A stretch of DNA of 64,000 nucleotides. Origin: Candidatus Blastococcus massiliensis AP3. GTDB taxonomy: Bacteria; Actinomycetota; Actinomycetes; Mycobacteriales; Geodermatophilaceae. Below, piece by piece: positions 58,064 through 64,000 of this stretch (within the stretch, counting starts at the first letter, position 1; each line of letters opens with the position of its first letter). The notes below the pieces were generated by a model, which did no database searches, was not told where the DNA came from, and worked only from the letters and a program-made list of their open reading frames with translations. The stretch lies in NCBI RefSeq assembly GCF_000582785.1, contig NZ_HG931175.1, positions 744,066 to 808,065 of the forward strand, in the 5' to 3' direction. Both the position numbers and the translations under genes were made by a program.

Positions 58064-59743
58064 TCAGGCGGTCGGCAGGGTGAGGCTCGACGGCGTTGGA
58101 CCGCCGAGGCAGATCCGGTGGGCGACCGGGACGCCGCGGGTGGCCTCACCGGGCGGTTCGCCGGTGCCGAGGTTGCGGGCGTAGCGGGGGTGGGCACCGC
58201 CGGAGACCTGCAGCCGGATGCGGTGCCCGGCCCGGAAGCGGTGCGCGGTCTCGGGCATCGTCGTCTCGACCGTCCGCTGCCCCGAGTGCGGCTCCTCCCC
58301 CGGCGCCGGGTCGAGCCGGACCAGCCGGTCGGTGATGTTGATGGACTTCCCGTTCGGCTCGACGTCGCACAGCCGCACGAAGACGTCGGCGTACGGGTTG
58401 TCCGACTCGATCTGCAGACGGACGCGCACTCCGCCGTGCACCTCGACGGGCTTGCGCAGGGCTCCGGTGGTGAAGGTGCGGACGTCGTCGCGCGCCTCGA
58501 GTTCGCGGTTGTCCCGTTGCCCCGCGCTGCCGGCCAGGATGCGGCCGCCCACGGACGGGGTCGGGTCCATCGGGTCGTAGCGGAACGACGTCTCGGCGGT
58601 CTGCGCGGGTGCGTCGTCGTCGAGCCGGCCGCCGTCGGCCAGGTACCAGGTGCGGTCGGTGGTGGGTGACGGCCAGTCGGGGAGGTCGCGCCAGGTGCGG
58701 GCGCCGGTGACGTGCACCTGCACGCGGGCGGGCCGCTCCGGGGCAGGCGGGGCGCCCTTCACGGGCAGGTGGGTGTTGAGCCAGGCGAGGCTCTCCGGCG
58801 TCGTCACCGCCGGGTCGATGCCGAGATGGGCCCAGGGGCCGACGGTGAGGGCGACGTCGACGCCGCGGTCGCGCAGGACGGCGTACTGGTAGAGCGTCTG
58901 CTCGACGAACCAGTCCTGCCAGCCGCCGACGAGCAGGGTCGGGACGGTGCTCGAGTGGACTGCGGGCGTGGCGCGGTAGCGCTCCCAGTAGGGGTCGTCG
59001 AGGTCGGGGTGGGCCAGCCACTCGTCGAACCACGGGGCCGGGTTGCCGCCGAACCGTTCGCCGAGGCCCTGCAGCGGCAGCTCGCCGAGGAACGGGGTGA
59101 GCCGCCGCTCCGCCGTCATCAGCCGGACGATCCCGCGCAGGAAGCCGACCCGCTCCTGATGGGCGACCAGCTCCGTCCAGATGGAGAGGTTGGTGAGCTG
59201 GAAGGCGCCGTCGATCATCCCGGCCTCGGCCAGGTCGTGCGGGCCGATGTGCAGCACCATCGCCTGGAGCTCGGGCGGCGGGTCGAGCGCCAGCGCCCAC
59301 TGCGTGTAGGCGAGGTAGCTGGGGCCGAGGGTGCCGAGCCGGCCGTCGAACCACGGCTGCTCGCGCAGCCAGGCGACGGTGTCCTGGCCGTCGTGCTCCT
59401 CGTGGACGACGGGGGTGAACTCGCCGCTGGAGCCGAAGGTGCCGCGGACGCTCTGCAGCACGACGGCGTAGCCGCGCTCGGCGTACGGGATGGCCATCGT
59501 GCCGAAGCCGGGGCCGCGGCCGTACGGGGAGCGCAGCAGCACGGTGGGGTGCGGGCCCGGCGTCGTGGGGAGGTAGACGTCCGCGCGGAGGGTGGCGCCG
59601 TCGCGCATGGGAACGGCTTCGTCGCGTCGGACCTGGACCGCGTTCAGCGGCGCGGGCAGCTTCCACCGGCGGCCGAGAGCCTTCGCGGCGAGGCGGGCCG
59701 GCCGCGGGAGCGGACGCGGAACGGTCGGGTCGGGCCGGGGCAC
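58064..59743 (-). CDS. CocE/NonD family hydrolase (X-Pro dipeptidyl-peptidase-like)
   Basis: The GTG at 59743 has AAGGAGGA 6 bases upstream, which decides against the ATG at 59761. The 559-residue protein has VPMRDGATLRADVYLPTTPG, LLRSPYGRGPGFG, LQSVRGTFGSSGEFTPV, the nucleophile Ser in LGTLGPSYLAYTQWALA, VPTLLVGGWQDWFVEQTL and a C-terminal jelly-roll (VRVRLQIESDNPYADVFVRL). Such enzymes cleave esters or peptides; the substrate is unknown. There is no signal peptide. Confidence 0.88.
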   Translation of the reverse strand: MPRPDPTVPRPLPRPARLAAKALGRRWKLPAPLNAVQVRRDEAVPMRDGATLRADVYLPTTPGPHPTVLLRSPYGRGPGFGTMAIPYAERGYAVVLQSVRGTFGSSGEFTPVVHEEHDGQDTVAWLREQPWFDGRLGTLGPSYLAYTQWALALDPPPELQAMVLHIGPHDLAEAGMIDGAFQLTNLSIWTELVAHQERVGFLRGIVRLMTAERRLTPFLGELPLQGLGERFGGNPAPWFDEWLAHPDLDDPYWERYRATPAVHSSTVPTLLVGGWQDWFVEQTLYQYAVLRDRGVDVALTVGPWAHLGIDPAVTTPESLAWLNTHLPVKGAPPAPERPARVQVHVTGARTWRDLPDWPSPTTDRTWYLADGGRLDDDAPAQTAETSFRYDPMDPTPSVGGRILAGSAGQRDNRELEARDDVRTFTTGALRKPVEVHGGVRVRLQIESDNPYADVFVRLCDVEPNGKSINITDRLVRLDPAPGEEPHSGQRTVETTMPETAHRFRAGHRIRLQVSGGAHPRYARNLGTGEPPGEATRGVPVAHRICLGGPTPSSLTLPTA

Positions 59744-59874
59744 AAGTCCTCCTTGTCGCATGGCCTCCCTGGTCGAGGCGGCGAGCGACCGCGACCCTAG
59801 CGGTGGGTTCCGACCGTCCGCCGGTCGACGGCGGGCCCTAGGGTCGGGCCAGGTCGACGTCTCGAGGAGCTGGC

Positions 59875-60903
59875 ATGCGCGCGGTGCAGTACCGGACCAT
59901 CGGAGCCGAGCCCGAGGTGGTCGAGGTCCCCACCCCCGAACCGGGGCCGGGCCAGGTGCGGCTGAAGGTGACCGCCGCGGGGCTGTGCCACTCCGACCAG
60001 TTCGTGATGAGCCTGCCGGAGGGCGCGTTCCCGCTGCCACTGACGCTGGGGCACGAGGGCGCGGGTGTGGTCGACGCGCTGGGCGACGGCGCCACCGGGG
60101 TCTCGGTCGGTGACTCGGTTCTGGTGTACGGCGCATGGGGCTGCGGGCTCTGCCACGCGTGCGCCCAGGGGGCGGAGAACTACTGCCCGCGGGCGGGTTC
60201 CCTCGGCATCCAGCCGCCGGGGCTGGGTGCGCCCGGGGCGCTGGCCGAGTACCTGATCGTCGACGACGTCCGGCACCTGGTGCCGCTGGGCGACCTGGAC
60301 CCGGTGGCCTCGGTGTCGCTGACCGACGCGGGGCTCACGCCGTACCACGCGATCGTGTCGTCGCTGCCTGCTCTGCCGGCGGGTTCGACGGCGGTGGTGA
60401 TCGGCGTGGGCGGGCTCGGGCACGTGGCCGTCCAGATCCTGCGGGCGATCACCGGCGCGACCGTGATCGCGCTGGACATCAGCGACGACAAGCTGAAGCT
60501 GGCCCGCGAGGTAGGGGCGCACCGGGCGCTGCATTCCGACGAGCACGCGGTGGAGTCGATCCGCTCGATCACCGGCGGGGTGGGCGCGCAGGCGGTGTTC
60601 GACATGGTCGGCTCGACGCCCACGCTGGAGATCGCCCGGCAGTCGGTCGCGATGAACGGCGTCATCCAAATCGTCGGGATCGGCGGCGCGGTGCTGCCGA
60701 CCGGCTTCTTCTCGACGCCATACGGCGCGACGGTGCGGGCGCCGTACTGGGGCACGCGGTCGGAGCTGATCGAGGTGCTCGACCTGGCGCGCAGCGGCGC
60801 GATCCACGTGGAGACGGAGCGGTACACGCTCGACCAGGCGCCGGAGGCCTACCGCAAGATGCACGAGGGGACGATCCGCGGCCGCGCCGTCGTCGTCCCC
60901 TGA
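59875..60903 (+). CDS. zinc-dependent NAD(P) alcohol dehydrogenase
   Basis: This 342-residue MDR protein has catalytic zinc ligands in AAGLCHSDQFV and LTLGHEGAGVVDALG, structural zinc Cys in GCGLCHACAQGAENYC, and cofactor loop VVIGVGGLGHVAVQIL followed by ALDISDDKLKLA, where the Asp suggests NAD preference. It oxidises alcohols or reduces aldehydes. GAGGAG precedes the ATG. It is divergent from the CocE-like gene. Confidence 0.9.
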   Translation: MRAVQYRTIGAEPEVVEVPTPEPGPGQVRLKVTAAGLCHSDQFVMSLPEGAFPLPLTLGHEGAGVVDALGDGATGVSVGDSVLVYGAWGCGLCHACAQGAENYCPRAGSLGIQPPGLGAPGALAEYLIVDDVRHLVPLGDLDPVASVSLTDAGLTPYHAIVSSLPALPAGSTAVVIGVGGLGHVAVQILRAITGATVIALDISDDKLKLAREVGAHRALHSDEHAVESIRSITGGVGAQAVFDMVGSTPTLEIARQSVAMNGVIQIVGIGGAVLPTGFFSTPYGATVRAPYWGTRSELIEVLDLARSGAIHVETERYTLDQAPEAYRKMHEGTIRGRAVVVP

Positions 60904-60919
60904 GTTCAGGTCGTCCGGT

Positions 60920-61219
60920 TCAGGCCGCCGGGTCCGTCCGGGCGCCGTAGTGCGCCCGTGCTCGTTCGCGGGCGACGACCGGTTCGTCCGGGCCGATGTG
61001 GCGGCAACCGGGTGACGGCTCCCCCGTCCTGGCGGAGACGACGAAGCAGGTGACGTTCGGCCGGCCGGCGACGGCGCATTAGGTCCCGATGTCGTCCAGG
61101 ACCCGGGGGGCGGCGAGCGGAGCCAGCCCCGGCTGCAGCTGCTCCGCGAACTCGGCGTAGGTCACCTGCCGGTCGCCGGTGCGGGCGAGCTCCTGCAGCA
61201 GGCGAAGACCGTCGACCAT
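60920..61219 (-). pseudogene. small conserved protein gene with an in-frame TAA
   Basis: From ATG 61219 the frame reads MVDGLRLLQELARTGDRQVT, then APRVLDDIGT, a TAA (61081-61079), and without a frame change CAVAGRPNVTCFVVSARTGE to a TGA at 60920-60922. A Tyr codon (TAC) mutated to TAA would explain the stop, giving a 99-residue protein otherwise. Residues upstream of the ATG (LSTTDAVLSRYLEERAWPDG) also look coding, so the start may be earlier. I recognise no named family. Confidence 0.5.
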
Positions 61220-61311
61220 CCGGCGCGACCGTCCGTCCGGCCAGGCCCTCTCCTCGAGGTACCGCGAGAGGACGGCGTCCGTGGTGGAGAGCGGTGCCGG
61301 TGGAGGACCGG

Positions 61312-61476
61312 TCAGCGGGTCCCGATTTCCCCGTTGGGCAGCGGCCGGCGCGGCTGCCAGTCGGACAGCGGCTCCATCCGCTGGGTGACCTCGAGTTCGC
61401 CGGTGTCCGGGGACGCGTGCCGCCCGAGGCGGGGCATCGTGAACTCAGCTGTCTCGTCGAGCAGGCGCTTGGCCAC
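61312..61476 (-). CDS. 54-residue protein, unknown function
   Basis: A GTG at 61476 starts AKRLLDETAEFTMPRLGRHA, followed by SPDTGELEVTQRMEPLSDWQ and ending NGEIGTR. The sequence is hydrophilic with protein-like composition and lies directly upstream of the broken gene at 60920-61219 on the same strand. The frame remains open further 5', under the fusion gene, so the start is uncertain. It may be a remnant. Confidence 0.38.
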   Translation of the reverse strand: MAKRLLDETAEFTMPRLGRHASPDTGELEVTQRMEPLSDWQPRRPLPNGEIGTR

Positions 61477-61659
61477 GATGCCATCTTTCCCTGGGATGCG
61501 CTTGCCGTACGGACAAACCGCCTTCCGGTGTTCTGCTTCCGGAGAAGTCCCACGTCGTCGGTGGCGATCGGGACTGGTCTGGCGAGAAGGGCTCCGACTC
61601 GGTGTCTCGCCGCGTCGGGGATGCTGTGGCTGGGTCCGATCCGTCAGCGAGGAGCGCTC

Positions 61660-63054
61660 GTGTCGCCGTCCATGCACCGCAGCCACCGCGTCGCCGGGGC
61701 ACTCGTCGGCTCGGCGGTAGGCGACGCACTCGGCGCACCCTTCGAGTTCGGCCCGCCCGGGCAGTTCACTGCCCGCTTCCCCGTGCCCGCTCGGGGCGCC
61801 AAGACCGAGATGTGCGGCGGCGGATCTTTGGGCTGGGAGCCAGGCGAGTTCACCGACGACACCCAGATGGCGCTGCTGCTGGCTACGTCTCTCGTCGACA
61901 ACGACGGGCTGGACCTGGCGGACGTGTTCGCGCGGTTCTCGCAGTGGGCGGCGGCCGGGCCCCCGGACATCGGCAACCAGACGCGGGCAGTGCTCGGGTC
62001 GGGTCGTCCGTGGGATGTCGCGGCTGAGGAGCACTTCGCGCGGTCGGGCCACGCGGCAGGCAACGGCTCGATGATGCGGACCACGCCGGCGGCGATCTGG
62101 TTCGCGCGGTTCGGGCCCGCCACGACGACGGAGGCGGCGCGGCGGATCTCGACACTGACGCACGGCGACCCATCGGCCGGCGAGGGCTGCGCAATCTTCC
62201 ACGAGCTGATGCGGGTGGCGCTCGACGGCGGTCACCCGCTGGCAGCAGTGCCCGCGGCGCTGGACGTGGTGGCCGAGGAGCACCGGGAGCGGTGGGCGAC
62301 GATGCTGGCACCGTCGTGGACACCGGCGGACGCGACCGAGTCAAACGGTGCGGTGTGGCCGACGCTTGGGCAGGCCATGTGGGCACTGCGGCACGGGCGC
62401 GACTTCGCCGAGGTGCTACGCCTGGTGATCGACCTGGGCGGGGACACCGACACGGTGGCGTGCGTCGCCGGCGGGCTCGCGGGTGCCGTGTACGGGATGG
62501 GCGGGATCCCGAGCCGGTGGGCCTCGGTGGTGCACGGCCGGGTGCCGGGCCATGGCGATCGCGTGTGGCGACTGGCGGACCTGCAGCAGCTCGCGGCAGC
62601 GCTGGACACCGGGGTGCAGCAGAGCTACGACCCGGGCGTGATCCCGAGGATCGGGCCGACGGAGGTGCTGCCGGGTATCTGGGCGGCCAACCTGGATGGC
62701 GCGCGGTACAGCGAGAAGGACTTCGCGGTGATCTCGCTGTGCCGGCTGGGCGAGCCGTTCGAGCACGAGCTGCAGCGGATGGCCTACGTCGCCGACAACG
62801 AGCACAACAGCGACCTGGGCGTCGTGCTGGCCGACGTCCTGGAGGACATGGCGGCGCTGCGCGCCGAGGGGCACCGTCTGCTGGTGCACTGCCACGGCGG
62901 TGCGTCACGGACCGGCCTGGTGCTGCGGGCCTGGCTGATGCGCACCGAGGGGATGACGGCGGACGAAGCGACGGCGCACGTCGCCGAGCACTGGCCACAC
63001 CTCGGCCTCTGGAACGCCAGCTTCACCGCTGCGCTGGATTGCCTCGATCGTTGA
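61660..63054 (+). CDS. ADP-ribosylglycohydrolase fused to a dual-specificity-phosphatase-like domain
   Basis: The GTG at 61660 has GAGGA 7 bases upstream. The 464-residue protein has an ARH/DraG domain (~1-310): HRVAGALVGSAVGDALGAPF, GEFTDDTQMALLLATSL and LGGDTDTVACVAGGLAGAVY, with the Asp residues that bind two Mg2+. The C-terminal ~140 residues (PRIGPTEVLPGIWAANLDGA) end in LLVHCHGGASRTGLVLRAWL, the H-C-x5-R loop of protein tyrosine/dual-specificity phosphatases. It should remove ADP-ribose and phosphate from targets. GC content is slightly lower than in neighbours. Confidence 0.88.
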   Translation: MSPSMHRSHRVAGALVGSAVGDALGAPFEFGPPGQFTARFPVPARGAKTEMCGGGSLGWEPGEFTDDTQMALLLATSLVDNDGLDLADVFARFSQWAAAGPPDIGNQTRAVLGSGRPWDVAAEEHFARSGHAAGNGSMMRTTPAAIWFARFGPATTTEAARRISTLTHGDPSAGEGCAIFHELMRVALDGGHPLAAVPAALDVVAEEHRERWATMLAPSWTPADATESNGAVWPTLGQAMWALRHGRDFAEVLRLVIDLGGDTDTVACVAGGLAGAVYGMGGIPSRWASVVHGRVPGHGDRVWRLADLQQLAAALDTGVQQSYDPGVIPRIGPTEVLPGIWAANLDGARYSEKDFAVISLCRLGEPFEHELQRMAYVADNEHNSDLGVVLADVLEDMAALRAEGHRLLVHCHGGASRTGLVLRAWLMRTEGMTADEATAHVAEHWPHLGLWNASFTAALDCLDR

Positions 63055-63490
63055 CGCCAGCGCCGCTGGCTGCGCACGGTCCGTCCGCCCTGCCGGCCGC
63101 GACGCGTCAAGCTCCGTCACGCCGGCCGGATCGGCGACCTCGGGCACCGAGCGCTCGAAGGAGGCGAGCCGATCCGTTCAAACTTCAGGCGCACCCGATC
63201 TCCGTGCTCCTGGCGCCGCAGCGCCTGGCAGGCACCCTCTTCAGCGACGGGCAGCAGCGGCAAACCTAGGTGGCGGGGCAGGCCCTCGTGGAACGACTGC
63301 GGTCGGTGTCAGCAGCGGGGACGCTCCGTTGAGCAGGCAACGAGAGTCGGCGCAAACCGCTACAGCCGATGCAACCGCCGGAAGCCGTGGGTGACGAGGT
63401 CACCCGAGTAAGCGAGCACGCGAACGGACAGCCACGACAGCGCCGCCACTCGGACAGCGCTATTGATCAGCAATGCTCGACACAGAAGAA
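63055..63490. other. intergenic region without a supported gene
   Basis: About 436 bp between the fusion gene and the last gene. No convincing frame or hairpin terminator was seen. GC content falls gradually towards the right end, consistent with a border of foreign DNA. Confidence 0.45.
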
Positions 63491-64000
63491 CTAGCTCTTG
63501 TTACCAATTCCAGCAAAAAGTTGCTCCTCTTGCCATTCGCCGTACTCCTGCCCCGTCGCCTCGAGGGTCCAGACTCGACGGCCATTGGCATTGCGCCCCA
63601 CCGAGACGGCTGCAGCCGCGCTAGGGCTAGCGAACACATAGTCCTTGGGATACATCATCGTCTTGTTATCGGCCGATGGAACCAAGACCATTTCCAGCTC
63701 CAGCCGCTGGCGCAATCGCTTATAGCTGCCGTCGTTCCCCGTCCACGCGCGGACGGCCAACGACCCGGCGCGCACAGTGAACTCACCATCGACTTCCTGA
63801 GCGTAGGCGCGCACGCCCGACTTCTTGTGCTCCATGACGAACATGGGAGACATCTTGGCGTCGGTGTCCAAAGACGCAGGAGCACCCGTGGATGAGTCGT
63901 CCCCCACAGGACGCGTGCCGGCGGCCGGACTTGACGACGTCACTCTAAGCGTGTTGATGCCCAACACAGGCAAGATGATCTTCGCCTGGCTGATGAAGTA
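63491..64000 (-). CDS. DUF4357 protein (GIY-YIG-associated type), C-terminal part; 5' end outside window
   Basis: The frame is open from base 64000 (YFISQAKIILPVLGINTLRV) to the stop at 63491, so the N-terminus is missing. The last ~60 residues (KDYVFASPSAAAAVSVGRNA, NGRRVWTLEATGQEYGEWQ) are the DUF4357 domain, which normally ends GIY-YIG nuclease-family proteins. The AYAQEVDGEFTVRAGSLAV segment precedes it. GC content is clearly lower (near 57%) than in the rest of the window, which suggests transfer. Whether the missing part contains GIY-YIG cannot be seen. Confidence 0.8.
   Translation of the reverse strand, partial: YFISQAKIILPVLGINTLRVTSSSPAAGTRPVGDDSSTGAPASLDTDAKMSPMFVMEHKKSGVRAYAQEVDGEFTVRAGSLAVRAWTGNDGSYKRLRQRLELEMVLVPSADNKTMMYPKDYVFASPSAAAAVSVGRNANGRRVWTLEATGQEYGEWQEEQLFAGIGNKS

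Overview
The window is very GC-rich (roughly 72-75% by eye), with dense, often 4-bp-overlapping genes, many GTG starts and actinobacterial families throughout (DUF1707, DUF4234, DUF2332, DUF3048, DUF2277, ECF42-type sigma factor, DevRS-like two-component pair, c-di-AMP riboswitch before an NlpC/P60 hydrolase). This fits a free-living high-GC actinobacterium, perhaps of the Geodermatophilaceae type; the family assignment is inference. No rRNA, tRNA, CRISPR array, insertion sequence or phage was seen.

Layout. 1-9.4 kb: glycerate kinase tail, small enzymes, a broken NYN-like gene, a DrrAB-type ABC exporter, two acetyltransferase-linked genes and a GT39 membrane glycosyltransferase. 9.4-15.5 kb: one minus-strand block that runs from an iron-type ABC importer into an aldolase, an epimerase and a GT2 glycosyltransferase, with two IdeR/DtxR-like boxes. 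15.6-19.1 kb: MarR and TetR regulators with visible operators, an SRPBCC protein and an ECF42-type sigma/DGPF pair. 19.1-25.2 kb: ion-transport genes, one broken by an in-frame stop, and several small proteins. 25.4-31.3 kb: MMPL transporter, NUDIX, DUF4234 pair, enoyl-CoA hydratase and DUF1707 protein.

31.5-38.5 kb: a 1986-residue DUF4011/SF1 helicase/nuclease-like/DUF3320 protein resembling the Hhe antiphage family, followed by a lower-GC, frameshifted LAGLIDADG-type gene. 38.5-43.9 kb: DUF2332, a frameshifted DUF3048 lipoprotein and a partner-switching module (bacteriophytochrome-PP2C, STAS antagonist, RsbW-like kinase) that should couple red light to a stress sigma factor. 43.9-51.3 kb: threonine dehydratase, 2-hydroxyacid dehydrogenase, two tandem matrixin-like membrane proteases with duplicated promoters, a 47-residue protein and a NarL/DevR-like two-component system. 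52.4-55.2 kb: promoter, c-di-AMP riboswitch, NlpC/P60 hydrolase, HAD-like protein and GT51 transglycosylase. 55.2-60.9 kb: diguanylate cyclase, pseudo-receiver/thioredoxin-reductase-like fusion, CocE hydrolase and zinc alcohol dehydrogenase. 60.9-64 kb: a decayed gene, an ADP-ribosylglycohydrolase-phosphatase fusion and the tail of a DUF4357 protein in lower-GC DNA.

Two kinds of structured dispersed repeat occur twice each: a 57-nt element whose two copies show compensatory base-pair changes, and a long perfect hairpin at gene 3' ends. Seven genes are interrupted: five by single-base shifts (four in G/C homopolymers) and two by single-codon stops. They may be real decay or base-calling errors, and this must be settled before any of them is called dead.
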